A stretch of 64,000 nucleotides of DNA from Trichostrongylus colubriformis (GCA_963978905.1 OZ022256.1:26933426-26997425); one strand, 5' to 3'. Positions 45,050 through 57,613 are shown, counted from the stretch's first letter. Numbers and translations: made by a program. The notes: generated from the sequence alone by a model not told the origin.

Positions 45050-48000
45050 AGTGTGGGCGAGAGGTCAGCTTGATTTAGCCGATGCCCACAATTGCTTACT
45101 TGGGAGAGTAAGTACTTGCTGGAGATATGAGAGAGTAAACACTAGCAAACACAAAGGAAGAGGTATAGAACTGAACAGTGGCTTATGATTTGGGATAGTT
45201 ATTGAATTAACTTGAAAGTGTGATGAGGAAATTCTATGATTTTGATTTTATGTGAGTTATTTAAATAATTCCTTGGTTTGCGAAAGTAGGTGGTTTTGGT
45301 CTCTAGGACGCTTTCTATGGGGGACGGTGCCAAATGTTACCGTATTCCATGGTAGAGAGTTGTTTTGTTAATTATGGTGATAAGTATATGGATGTGTATT
45401 GATTTTTTGCTCTAAAATTAGAACAGTGAGGGCGTTTATTCGACAAAAAAAATGTTAAAGTTGTATGAGCGTTCCAGAAGGTAGATGGACGAGAAAAAGA
45501 AGGGTTATGAACGTAGAAAGTCTTTTTGAAAGAAGATATTGTTTTTCAGCTATGTTAAAGAATTGAAATAGAGGTAGAGGCAGAGCCGACCGAACTGGAG
45601 AATTTCAGACGATGGGGCGATGATTCGGTGGCGAGAAGACAAAAAGTTGGCTTCAAATGTGGAGTAGTATGCAGTGGGTGACTGGTTTTCCGGGATTTCA
45701 TGTGTTATTGGCGGGTGGATTACGGTAGTCTTTATTAATCGATTTATTTTGCTGGAATTGTTGGTTGGGGAGTATTTGGCCTTTTTATACGTTTAAATAA
45801 TAATACTTAGTGGATGGTTGAATGACTTGAAAGATTTTGGTTCGAAAAGACCAACAGTTATTGAAAAAAATGCTTTTTCGAGTCTAGAAATGAATATAGT
45901 TGATATTCTTCTCAAAATCAACTCATGAACTGATTTTGATGGGGAAATGGGTTTCTAGACACGGGTTATTGATGAAATGAGTTACATTTGTTGCGTTCAA
46001 AAGGTGGGTTGAAATTAGGAAAGAATAGAATAGGAAACAAGATGATTTAATGAGGTTAATTTAATGAGGATTGAGCCGTGAGTGTGGCTCTGAGTATTTT
46101 AAAAAAATTGTTTGGAAGGTTAGAGATTGTAGAAGGGTGATATTTTGATTTTGTAGTAATTATTTAGAAAAGTGGAAGACGAGGAATCGCGAAATTCATT
46201 GTGAAAGGTGATTTTCTCTTGTTTTTATGGATTGCGCCATGTTGTTTAATTTTGTTCGTATTGTTGATACGTTGTGAAGGTCTATTATTATATCTACTTT
46301 TTGAGAATGTATATGAATGAGGGAGCGGGATATTTGGACTGTGGTAATTGATATGACTTGAGGTAATTAGGATTGCGCCACGTGGTTGGCTTATAGTTGA
46401 ATTATTGCTGTGTTGGGAAGGTTTATTATTATTTATGACTATAGAGAGCAAGTATGAGTGTCCTGGAATGGGTATGTTGGGGGGATTGCTGTTAATCTAT
46501 CCATTCTAGGATTGCGCCATGTGGTGGAATCCTAAGTGTTCTGAAAACTTGTTTGGAGGGTTTGTTTTCCATTGAATGGTGGTATCTAAGTATTGCACAG
46601 CTAGCATGTTTGGGTGGAAGACTAAAATACAAAAACTATCGTTGAAGTTGTTATTGTTGGATGCGCCAAGCTGTTCCCCTGTGATGATATTGCTGATGTA
46701 GTGGAAAGATCTATCATGGTTTTTACTATTAATAATGGATGAAAATGCTTAGAGGGGAGGCTTTTTATTTAAGGGTATTGATATCATAGTAGCCTATGAT
46801 CATGCCGCAGGACATCAAGGAAGACCTTAATGTTGACTTTTCATTAATTGATTATTTTTCATTGGAACATGGGAGTGAAGGGCGGATAGTGGTGTTAGGT
46901 GATGTGAAACGGTTTTGTTTTGCTTGATAGAAGCTTAATATTTGCATAGGGGTGGAGGTTTTGGCATAAATTGGGTTTTCTAGATTAAGTTATTGCTGCG
47001 ATTTAAAATTGCTTCGTTCAAGTACAGTTGGATAACGTTTGAAATTGTATAAGTGTTAGGAGAGTGAGGAGTTTCGCGGTGAAGTGAGCAAAATGTGAAG
47101 TTTGGAGTGACTGTGCGGGTTTTTGAGTAAAGCAATCTGGTAGGAACGTCGGCTTGTCAACAATTATTAACTTGACAGCCTTGTTAGCGCGCTCGAAAAG
47201 ATTGGAGTGAACATAGAAATGTCATTTTATTTTTAATTTGAAGTGACTTCATCTGTTTCTATGGTGGTTTGTTAGACTAGCAACTGCTTGGGGACCTTAT
47301 GGGTTTATGGAGTGTGGATACATGTTCCATTTTATTGGAAAGTTTCAGTGCAGACAGGATAAGCTTAAGGAATTGGCCAGGTACCGTAATCTAATTGCGA
47401 AATCCGATCGCGGTGGTTGGGTTAGGAGTCGCGGCTGTCAGAGTTGATGTATACATGACACCGAAGTGACACCTGTTAACGTTGGATCTCTTTGCCTCAC
47501 CGAGGTACCGAGTGAGTTTCGCAATCCAGACTAATAAATCTTGGTTGGCGATCCGCATGTGCCAAGGTGCGTTGTAATGCGGCCGCCTTGGCATTAAAAC
47601 TTCACTATACACTCGGAAATAGGAGAGATACATAGATATATGATTTTGCTGTCTATCTCCTAGTACCGTCTCTGAACCGGTATCGTAGCAGCAAAGGGTC
47701 ATATAGTGAGTGAGAATAGCTAGTTCTCAAGAAAAAGTGCGCAGAATGGCGAGCAAGTCCTTTTCAAAAATTCGGCAATTAAAATGGTTACTCATTAAAT
47801 ACTGGTTGTCAATAAAGAATTCAAGCGATTAGTAAATACTGGTTGTCAATAAGGAATTCAAGCGATTTCACGAATTCTATTATTTCATTATTTTCCCACA
47901 TACTAATACCGGTTTTTACACCAGATTTTATACCTATTATACTATTCTTACTTCATTGTATTCTATTCAGTTTTGTACCAATTATACTATTCTTATTTCA

Positions 48001-48608
48001 TTGTACTTCATCTAGTTCATTTTTTTTTGGTGAAACATATTCGTTTCATATTTCATTTGTATCTGAGCTTATCTCAATTTCCACTTGTTCCACAGGTCTA
48101 CTTGACTGATTGCAGTCGAAGCTATTATATCGACCTGATTGGAGGAACGTGTAGAGATTGATCGGAAGTTTGGTATACTGTAGCTAGCGCGGGCGTCTTA
48201 TGAAACTGACAGCCGAGCAGCGGTCTGCCGGGTGTCATTGATTACTATAGTGATTTATTATCCCTTTTATGTGAATTATACTTCTTAATAATATCAACTG
48301 GTACGCCGTGAGAAGAAAGAAAGGGGAACTTGTCGCCAGGACTTCTTAATTACACCGTTTTAGGTGTCAAAATCTTCTTAATTACACCATTTTAGGTGTC
48401 AAAAACTACTACTTACCCCTTGTTATGATTGTTCGCGAGAGAAAAAAAATTACTTACGTAAGTCGTTGTTCGTTTTCTCCATCTTCTGCGCGGGAAGACG
48501 AAGTCGTTGGTTGAGTCGAAGGGAATATGGGTTGGGAGGGGAATGCATTCTACTGAAAGAGAAGAGAGGGGAGCAAAAATTAGTTTCGAAAACGGGTGTG
48601 AAAAAAAT
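45050..48608 (-). other. repeat-rich leader of the gypsy-type element
   Basis: No Gag-like frame is recognisable in 3.5 kb. Instead there are tandem repeats: a 32-bp pair at 48342-48405 (TTACACCGTTTTAGGTGTC), a 37-bp pair at 47796-47869 (TAAATACTGGTTGTCAATAA), a looser pair of about 45 bp near 47925-48015, and about five degenerate units of 138-158 bp starting at 46071, 46229, 46372, 46510 and 46659, each headed by GATTGCGCCA or a variant. The gag gene may have been replaced or eroded. Confidence 0.5.
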
Positions 48609-48624
48609 CTCCCTGGGTCCTCCA
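48609..48624 (-). other. primer-binding site of the gypsy-type element
   Basis: TGGAGGACCCAGGGAG follows the 5' LTR directly on the minus strand. It starts with TGG, complementary to the CCA end of a tRNA. I could not decide which tRNA. Confidence 0.6.
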
Positions 48625-48925
48625 TATCAGATAATAGGTTCATGACGTCTATTACTGAAGGGGTAGGTGTAGCGGTGGGGTATACGATGAGGTACAAGAC
48701 ACATGGGCTATATATATTTATTACTAATAGGATTACATAAGAGGGAAGAAGGGAATGGTGAGGAGGTGAGGTGGTGACTGCCGGGAATGACTGCCACTGC
48801 TGGATGGCAGCAGCTTAAATACCCGCAGGCTGGCTCTCAGATCGAGGTGGCACCGCCTGATTGGCCGCCGACGCATGATGACGAGTTCTTGAGGATTGAT
48901 GGGCTGGAGGAGCTGACACCTGACA
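48625..48925 (-). repeat. 5' LTR of the gypsy-type element
   Basis: 301 bp, TGTCAGGTGTCAGCTCC to CCTATTATCTGATA on the minus strand. It contains a CCAATCAGGCGG block, a TATATATAG run that could serve as TATA box and AATAAA. It is the same in length and, as read, in sequence as the LTR at 35658-35958. Confidence 0.9.
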
Positions 48926-48929
48926 TCTT

Positions 48930-50576
48930 GAGAAATGCCACACTCCCTTCCCAAGATTTTTTGGAGACTTCCTGGTCGACCCAAAAAACACGTGATCGTT
49001 GAGGATTGCTCGAGAGACTTTCTTGAAATTACGTCCCCCTTTTTCCAAACACGCTCCTCTCCCACCCTTGAGTTCCCCCAACCCGTGATTTAATCTGTTG
49101 AGTGCGTGTACAAGTAAAACGGGTGACCATAGAGGACCTGAAAAGTATCGTTAACTGGATTCAATCCACTGTGCAGAATATAAAGGCCTTCATCACCATT
49201 CATCATTCATCGTAACTGTTCTCGAAGAACGGATGGCAACCAGGGGGTAGGGCTACTTACGCCAGGAAATCGCGTGACCGCCCGCGACGAGCTGCGCGGC
49301 GAGTGCGAGTGCCAGTGCAGGGCATGGCAGCAGTGTGGCAGGGTGGAGGAGGCAGCGTGGCATGGGTGCAGGAGGCATTGTGGCATGGGTGGAAGCGCAG
49401 AGGTGACGCAGCCACGTTCTGCCGGGTCTCAGGGGCAATCGCTTCGAAAGAAAGTCGCACTGGTGGCGCCGCGAGTGCGACGCCGTGACGATATTCTGGC
49501 GTAAGTAGCCTCACCCCATCCAGGGCACTCCCAGATGTCGAAGAATATAGCCGCTTCGATACGACTCTTCCCTTCTACGGGGATCAGATATGTCCCCCCT
49601 TGTGACCTCTACAATAGCTGTTACCGAATTGTATAGCTGCAAAGCGTTTTATTGTTATGTACTCTCACCTGAAATTTATTTCACATTTCCTCGCACAGGT
49701 TCGCTGTAAATGCTCTTCCCATCTCATCTGCTTATTGGAAATTTGGATAGTAGTGCTTGTCGCTGATCTCTGCAGGTACGACCCCCTAGTGTCTGGTCAA
49801 AACGACCCTTCTGTCGAGAGCTCCTCGACTCCCGGTGTACCGTAACATTCGGAGAAAATATTTACGTCCTGTTATGTTCCACTACAATACATACTACTAA
49901 GTCACTAACTCAGGTGGATTAATACTTTTTCGCCTAGCGCAAATGCTGGAAAGAATGAACGAAGCAACACCACTTCAGCATGGCAAAATGCGACCTTTGA
50001 AAACTATCAAGTGTTGCGTCGGAAAATCGGAAAACCCTGTTAGCTTATCGATCACCGTTCAGTGAATGGTTCAAAACTTACAATTATATCATCACACTAT
50101 ACTTCTCTTAATGTTCTGCATAGTTTCGAGCCATACACTATCCAGTGAACGACCCCATCACCTTTTCTGTAAATAGAAATCAAAGTTGGAGGTGTTTTCG
50201 TCGATGAAGTCCGCCATCAGTGAAACATCCGCCCATCGCACCACCAAAAATGTGCTGATAAGATTACACATATAAACGGCGCCTACAATGTTATCAGTTC
50301 GTGTAACGTTCCTTTCAAAGTATTTCGTTTTTTCTCATGCCATCTTTCAGGTGAATCGATGTACTTTGACATTGTGACATTTAATTGCGACATTTAATTG
50401 CATAGTGTGATACTTCTAGATTTTATTTTTGATATTTTCATTGCTTGCCGTATCCTTTGCCCTGCTGTCATATTTCCCTCAAGAAAGCGATCAGGCTTTC
50501 AATTGACCGCATTTATTCTTATTTGATGATCAAAGGTAAACTCAATTGTAGTGACACAAGGTTAATAAATTTAGGC
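48930..50576. other. no gene; repeats only
   Basis: Contains the CG-rich repeat at 49262-49500 and, at about 49590-49846, a dispersed repeat with TGTATAGCTGCAAAGCG, ATTGTTATGTA and CAGGTACGACCCCCTAG. A relative of the latter hosts the palindrome at 60556-62230. The last 500 bp upstream of the ELO gene show no clear promoter signal. Confidence 0.45.
49262..49500 (-). repeat. CG-rich repeat copy
   Basis: GCGAGTGCGAGTGCCAGTGC, two GCATGGGTG units and GGCGCCGCGAGTGCGACGCC match the copies at 20017 and 51320. It carries an internal duplication (GTGGCATGGGTG occurs twice, 49358 and 49380). Confidence 0.55.
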
Positions 50577-53500
50577 ATGCCGTCACTCCTGGAGGTCACC
50601 ACCACCTTACCATTCAGTTATGAAAGTGCTAAGGAGTACACGAGAAGCGTGGAAAGGCCCACTTTCTGGATCTCTATGGCTTACGTCGTGGTCATATTCA
50701 GTATAAAGGCCATAATGACGAATTTCAAGCCGTTTCAAGTGAGAAGATTATGACAAGAATTTGTTACAGAACTCGCAGCTTACAGCTGTTGTTATAGTTG
50801 ACTTCCGCGCTCAATTTCTGGAATGCTTGGTTGGCGATATTCAGCACGATCGGGAGCTTGGTCACAGGATATGGTCTATTCTATGAAATCTATCATAGGG
50901 GGCTTGTATGTAAGTAAAGTATTGACTTACACTATTGACTACAGTATTTGCAATTGTAAATAGAAACAATGAAAAGAGTGAAAATGAAAGCGACACAGGT
51001 TCTACTAGGGACGCTTACGCAAGCACATGATAGAGTAAAGGGCAGTGGATTTGGTCATTTCACTATTCGGAAATGGTGTGATTACCTACCACAAGCACTA
51101 TGAGTAAAAGCTGACTTTGTTGTGCACACTTTGAGAGCGAAACTTCAGGGCACCGAGAGAAATAAGGAGAAAGCGAGAAACGGGAATACATGTTCATTGA
51201 AAACGAACCTTCCACTTCAGAGGAGGTGATGTGTATCCAACTCGCATTGAAAAAGCGCGGCTCAGGGTCTAATCACGACCCCTCAGCATGGCGCGTCGTA
51301 CTCAGTCCATGGGTGTGTGCAGATATGACGGAGAATCGCGCGGCCGCCCCCGGCGAACGGCGCGGCGAGTGCGAGTGCCAGTGGCAAGGCATGGCAGCCT
51401 TGAAGCGAGGCAGTGTGGCATGGGTGGAAGCGCAGTGTAACGCAGTTACGTTCTGCCGGGCTCTCAAGAACAATCGATTCGCAATTCGTACTGGTGGCGC
51501 TGCGAGTGGAACGCCGCGAAGCTTCTCCGTCATATCTGCACACGCCCCACCCAAAGTGTGGGTGTGTGCATATGACGGAGCATCGCATCAGCCGGCGAGT
51601 TGCCGACAAAGGTGGAACATCGTTCGCGGCCAGCTGATTTAGCCTCTCCGCCCGTCTCTAGTCTACCCGGGGAGACGCAGAGGAGCACAATAAAGAAGAT
51701 GGATTCTTGGGTTCCTACTTCTCGTTTTTTTTGCCCTTTTATTTCGCTCTTCTCTACTGTTACACTGCTGAGAACTCCTACTTTCATATAACACATATCC
51801 CGCAATATGCCAAATTTTCCTTCCAAAATATTCGACAAGACCCTTACGAAAACCTCCAGATACCCTTGACTATTTCTGTACCGCACCTGGAAACAAGTAA
51901 TCATTTTGTGGCAGGACGTCATATCTATGGATTTCTCGGTCGTCATCCTTTTATGTCCATGACTATAGTAATAAGTAGTCTGGGATAAGAGAATTAGAGA
52001 ACATGAAAAGGTGGTGTTCCGATACCGTTCAAAACTTATTGGGAGGCTATGATTATTATTTATTTCATTTTCTTATTTTTTATTCATTCATTCACTTTCT
52101 CCAACTCTGCGACTACTTCACGCATGTTTGCAGTGTCAAGGGAAATAAATGCACATTGATATACTCACTGAGTTGCAGTGAAAACCATTCACTTTTATGT
52201 CAGGCCTGTTTGGGAGGATGCATAAATTAACCTGTAATAGGTGGGGGTCGATTGGTCGAATTTTCGCTTTGCGGCGTCGCACTCGCCACGCCGTCCATAC
52301 GAGTCGTTTGGAGTTCCACTCAGACGCAGTGGGCGGTACCGTGAGGGATCTTTAAAGATTGCACCTCTTGTTAGCAATATGTTATGAATTAGGAATTCCT
52401 ATGACTGCAATATGAGCTCTCCATCGTCCTTCAGAGCTAATAAAGACATAGTTATCACTGCTTTTATTGTACTTGAGGTTGTTGTTGATTGTTGTGTATG
52501 ATGCTTTAATGCTTTTATTCCTCACAGGGGGATAAACAGCGTGAACCAGCCCGATTCTGATAGGAACTATAATGAAGTGCGCATTCTGAAAACAGAGGGA
52601 TTAATGTCAAAAACTGCATCCTTTTTCATCCTTCCTCGTTCACATATAATCATTCATTCCCTAATTTCAGCCTCCTATACGCACATCGGTGATTACTTCC
52701 ACGGCTACAGTGGGCTGCTGACGTTCCTGTTCGTGATGAGCAAAGTTCTTGAGTTTGGGGATACAATTCTGCTGGTTCTGCGCAAGAAACCTCTCATTTT
52801 CCTGCACTGGTTGGTAGACACTTCCTATAGTAATCTGTGAGTAGTTGCATGGGAATGAACCCATCTTCCAGGTATCATCATGTTCTGACAATGAACTATG
52901 CTATAATGTCGTACTCACATGATATCGCATATAATAGTTGGATCACTTGGATGAACTTCACGGTACATTCGATTATGTATGGGTGAGTCGGCCATGGAAC
53001 ACAGTAAGGATGTTCTCTGTCGAAAATTATTTTTCAGGTATTACATGTTACGCTCGATGGGTGTGAGAGTTCCGGCTTGGGTGGCGAAGAACATTACAAC
53101 AATGCAGATACTGCAGTTCGTTATCACTCACCTGATTCTTTTCCATGTCGGATACCTCGTCAGTCAAGGAGTGGAAGTTGACAGCACACCTACAGTATTC
53201 TGGTTAGTAGAATCTTTCTCAAATCCACTGTATACAACCACATTGAACTATCTGCTAACACATGCTTAGTGAAACTATCTTTGATCTTGAAGTATGAAAC
53301 ATTTCCTGGTTTTTTTTTTCTGAGAATCGACGAAAAGGATTAGGAACTATGTCATACTCAAATTAGTGTCCACTAGGAAAGATATGACCTTTCTGGATAA
53401 ACCCTTGAAAATGCAAACCAAATGGGAACAGTGCCGTGGTTGAAAACCGCAAAAAGTTTGGAGTGACCTGATTTGTCGCAATCTCTAAGAAAAGATGGTT

Positions 53501-53620
53501 TTCAGGAGCTGTCTCGCAATGGAGTTCTCGTACGTGGTGTTGTTTGGAAACTTCTACTTCCAATCCTATATCAAAGGAGGTGGTAAAAAGTTCATCCAAG
53601 AAAAAACCAAGAAGCAGTAA
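50577..53620 (+). CDS. very-long-chain fatty acid elongase (ELO family), six exons, 267 aa
   Basis: Exons: 50577-50738, 50798-50909, 52671-52809, 52872-52982, 53038-53202 and 53506-53620. All junctions are GT-AG and in phase, giving 804 nt. ELO proteins are ER membrane condensing enzymes that add two-carbon units from malonyl-CoA to long-chain acyl-CoA. Seen here: KVLEFGDT (KxxExxDT-type motif), LRKKPLIFLHWYHH holding the HxxHH catalytic box (H137 to H141, split by an intron), MNFTVHSIMYGYY, LQFVITH, several hydrophobic membrane segments and a lysine-rich end (KTKKQ) suited to ER retention. Length is normal for the family (about 260-310). The start follows an AATTTAG acceptor two bases before the ATG, fitting trans-splicing. 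Intron 2 (1761 bp) carries several repeats. Fatty acid specificity cannot be read from the sequence. Confidence 0.92.
51320..51545 (-). repeat. CG-rich repeat copy in ELO intron 2
   Basis: Contains GCGCGGCGAGTGCGAGTGCC, AGCGAGGCAGTGTGGCATGG and TCTGCCGGG as in the copies at 20017 and 49262. Short direct repeats GTGTGTGCAGATATGACGG (51313) and GTGTGTGCATATGACGG (51563) lie around it, suggesting duplicated flanks. Confidence 0.55.
51690..51830 (+). repeat. pyrimidine-rich dispersed repeat in ELO intron 2
   Basis: CTCTTCTCTACTGTTACACT, CTGAGAACTCCTACTTTC and CCCGCAATATGCCAAA are shared with sequence near 3090-3150 and 5060-5150. It is non-coding. Confidence 0.45.
52235..52372 (+). repeat. CG-rich repeat, single arm, in ELO intron 2
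   Basis: GTCGATTGGTCGAATTTTCG, GCGGCGTCGCACTCGCCACG and GTCGTTTGGAGTTCC match the left arm at 3868-3955 closely. Confidence 0.6.
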
Positions 53621-55191
53621 ACGAGCCGACAGCAGTCATCCATTTTCTATGATTTCTACTGTCGACATATATTGTTTTGACAATATAGGAATACAGAAGA
53701 ATATATAGCAGTGCTTATTTAATTCATTGAGTAAAGCATCTGCCAGTGTATTATACATGCCAGTATAATTATCAAGCTAACCAGCCGGAAAATCATGATA
53801 AAAAAGCTTATCTTGAACTATGACAAGCGATTACAATCGAATTCCTGTACAGTAACACAATTCAGATACAACCATTACCGCCCCCATTCACCCTTCTTTA
53901 TGAGGGAACAGCGTTACCACCTCCATGCCCATAAAGACACCGGGAGGGAGGGGAGGAGAGGATTATTTGGAAACACTACTCACTGTAAACGAACATTTGA
54001 GCATGGAAGATAATGTGTGGAGAAACTCGCGCTGAAAAAACGCGCTTTCAGGGCGCTATTGAATCCTAGCGCCGTCCTTCACCCTCGAACTGCGCGCTTC
54101 AGTGGCCGAGTTGACTATCGGCAGCGGACGGAGAAGGGGGATTGGTTTTTCCATGATTACGTTAAACAAATGACGGAGACAGACAAGTAGAACGATGAAG
54201 TGAAGAAGAAGTCTCTTAGAGCAGGCGACGGAAAAATGAGTTTTTTTTCTACCCATATATTTATGCTGTATTTGCTTATGAGCACCGCATGGAAAATTTC
54301 GAGAAAAAGTGAGGATACAGCTAAGATACAGCTCCTCAGAGCTGCTGAAGGGGTGAAGCCTTATGCCAACTGCTCGCCCCGTCGTCGTTTAGAGTGGGTC
54401 TGTTTACCCAACTTAGACTGGGTCTGTTTACCCTACTTCCTCATCCCGCTATGTGTCGTCCAATGCGACGGACGACGGGAGCATTCACAAGGCCCCGCTC
54501 CCTCGGCCGTCACCTTGAAGGGGCTGTATCTTAGTCGGGTCCTCACTTTTTCGCGTGAATTTTTGCATACGACCCTGTGGCAAATACAACATAAATATAC
54601 AGGTAATAGAGAAAGCATTTTTCCAGGCACAATTCCTTCAAGTAGAAGTGCTCGCGACAGAATATGTAATCGTTCCACCACGCGCAGCGCGGTTTCGCAG
54701 GCGGTAAACGCCTCCTGATCACCACGGTCATATTATCATCATAACGTTCCTGGTCCCAAAGAAAGTTGCACATAGTATTCGCAATATCGGCAAATCAGCG
54801 GACGTAGTGCTGGCTATTCCTCATCATCTTTATTAGTCTGATTGCTCTTAACTACTCATGGAAAGGCAAAACTACACCTCCTCTTTCATTTCAAAATGGA
54901 GAGGGTCCTGCACCTCCACAGCAATTCCAAGGTTTAGAACTTGAAAAAGAAAAGAACTATCCCTGTCATATGTCACACATCACATTGTGGTATGGGAGAG
55001 ACAATTTTATGTCTTTGCTGACGATCAATTCCTTGTAAGGATGCATGTTTTTATACTGGTTAGCTGGTGCACTCTGCCGCGCGCGTCACGCGATGGCCGT
55101 CAATAGGTTGATCGGAATTGCTCTTTTTTGTTAACTTTACACAGTACCCACAACCACTGAAATGAAACATAGGAACTCATCTCTATAGCAT
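53621..55191. other. no gene recognised
   Basis: Downstream of the elongase gene. No convincing exon pairs. A short direct duplication, GGGTCTGTTTACCC, occurs at 54395 and 54419. The rest appears unique. Confidence 0.4.
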
Positions 55192-55520
55192 GGGGTTCCA
55201 TGGAATTCCCATCTCTGGTGAAGCATCATCAACCCGTTGAAGTGTTCGATTACCCATTTGTGGCCCGCTACAAAAATAGCGATAATCATGAATGATGTCG
55301 AACAATAGCCCGTGGTTTCATGGATTTTTCACTTCCGTGGCTCTACCAACCCACTGCAGTGGCCCATCACCCATTCCCGGTCCTCTACACAAAAACCGAT
55401 AGTATCGATCAGTAGTGGGTTCGTGGTTCCATGAAATTATCACATCCGTAGCATTACCCACCCGCTGTAGTGCTGGTCCTCTACACAAAAATCTATCATC
55501 TCGATCGATATCGGTCTCTG
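55192..55520. repeat. degenerate tandem repeat, about three units of 110-120 bp
   Basis: Units start near 55193, 55312 and 55422 with GGTT(T/C)CATGGA or CATGAAAT. Each contains a CCCGTTGAAGTG / CCCACTGCAGTGG / CCCGCTGTAGTGC block, and the second and third a GGTCCTCTACACAAAAA block. It is non-coding. Confidence 0.5.
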
Positions 55521-57613
55521 AGCAGTTATGTTTTCCCACTAATGGAGTCCAACACTCGTTTTCTGCCTCTTATATCTGACTTTCAAGCCTCAGCACTCAC
55601 ATCGCGTTCGACTCCCACTCCTCGTGATAGCATTGGCCTCACACTTTTATTCATCTTTTTTCCGCACCCAGACTTCTGGAGCCATATTAGCAATTTCATT
55701 ACCATTTAAGCTCCGCCAACCATCGCAAAAGCTTCGCCCACCTTTGGAACTTGTCCTCCTTTCCTAGCGCTAGCCCCAGCTGACCACTCCAACTTTTTTC
55801 CGGTCTCTAAACCACTCTCGAAATAAATTGCAATCTTTGCAGTGAGCACCACCCGATGCTCACTCTAGGTGTCTTCATATCCTGGACATTGGTTATCTCT
55901 ACTGATCTTCTCCTAGTCTCTACGCTGCGTTGTGACCGAGATGTGAACATTTTCTGTAGGAACCGCTCATTCACGGCGAACCCAGCCCACTTCGAGTGAT
56001 CTTCTAGCATATCTTCACGTGCGTATGAAGAACCAGCGGACGCTCGTAAGTGCAGACGTGCAAGGAATTCTAGCTTTGGTCAGTTCATGCTCTAGGGTCT
56101 ACAATGCTTGTCAGAAAGATTTCACATCGTATGCCAGGCAAAGATTGGTAGGCAGCTAATGAAGATGAAGCAGTTCAGAAGATTACCTTGAGGAGGCGTG
56201 TTCGTTTCTAAGGAGAGGTGAAAAAATGGCGTTATCGTGGAATCAACGCGACCCTGAGACGACTCTGGGAGATGATATAAGCAAAGGCTGTAAGGGAACA
56301 GTACACAAAAGAGAGAAATATATAGTGTCATCAGTATAAGCATCCGCTTAAAAAAAGTATGGGGAGTTCCAGAAAGGACAATGTAAGAGTAAGGAAACTG
56401 CAATTCTGGAGGTATACCAGCTACGATCACAGCGTTGTGACGCCGTCAGTCGGTGCGTCGAACGCTTCAGCCGCAGCAAGAGCCCATGATTTGGCGTTCG
56501 GTCAATATGAAATTGTAAATAATTTTCTGGAATAATATGTGTGCATAGGTCTACTCAATTATGATCATCGATATGGTCGACCGTGCAGCCGAAGTGATAG
56601 CAATGGTGAGTTGAGGTGGATTAACCTTTGATGCGCGAAATGTATCTAGCCACGGATAGCACCGCTTTCGATACAGCACCCTTACTTCCACACCTTGGAG
56701 GTATACATGCTTTATGACAGGCTCCGACTCTCTCTATGCTGCGGAAATATGCATCTTCTGCCTTATGTGAGAGAAAGTACTAGTGCGGTGTTTTCACAGG
56801 TTGACGACCATCTGACACGACGTCGTGCCACACCTTGTTGCCCACGTGGAACTGTGAGTCACGACGTCTTGTCACCTTTACTTTCGCGGCTTGTTTTCAA
56901 AATCCTGAGCGAACGTTTTTATATAATATAAAACCATCATACATGCAAATAGCTCCCAGTTGATAAGTTATTTTTGAATATATATGGGTGGATTACCGAT
57001 ACTGAGAGCACTTTTTGGGCTCATATTGAAACCTCAACGCACAAATAAAGCTGGCATTGTATCCTTAACAAACTATTATAAAAGAGTAAACTCGAGCAGT
57101 AATCATTCAGTTAGACATATACACCAAATGGGTATTATAACCCCAAATATCTGTGGTTGGGGAAAAACCACTCCATTCTCTAATAGTCGTACATATGCCC
57201 TCACATCTAAGCGCACTCACGGTCCTTGTATCTCAGCTATGGATCACTACAACATTTTAACATGAGAATAAACCAAACGAAAAGTTTCTTGGGGGTGATG
57301 AGTTTTAGAAGCGTCGCGCCATGCCATGAGCGTGAGGAAATAGAGCCACTCCCACGCGGCAGACCACTGTAAACGACGCGGTCGTTTGCGTGTGAACCAA
57401 GTTTTTGCGCCGACTGCATCGGTAAAAAAACGGCCCTCAATGTATCCGTCAGCAACGTCGCAATTAGGCTTGACTACCCTTGGGTAAGATTGTCATGAGT
57501 TTTGTTATCTTTTAAAAAATGTGGTGGTATGGCTGCCATAAGTGGTAGTTCGAAAAAAGCGTAAAGCGTTCACGATTGCGAGCAAACTCAAAACGCGCAA
57601 GATCGTACTTATA
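55521..57613. other. no gene recognised
   Basis: Mixed-composition DNA without recognisable domains or matched splice phases. I see no repeat related to the rest of the window. Confidence 0.4.

Larger units (their letters stand above)
35658..48925 (-). mobile_element. Ty3/gypsy-type LTR retrotransposon, defective, with a nested non-LTR insertion
   Basis: Two 301-bp LTRs (35658-35958 and 48625-48925) bound the element, and TCTT is duplicated outside it (35654-35657 and 48926-48929). LTR ends are TGTCAG...CTGATA on the minus strand. Order on the minus strand: 5' LTR, primer-binding site, a 3.5-kb repeat-rich leader, a membrane-protein-like region, protease, reverse transcriptase, RNase H, integrase, polypurine tract, 3' LTR. 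The total of 13.27 kb includes 3.3 kb of a later non-LTR insertion. PR, RT, RH and IN are all present but frameshifted. No Gag with a zinc knuckle is visible. The two LTRs look identical as read, so insertion was recent although the genes are broken. Confidence 0.88.
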
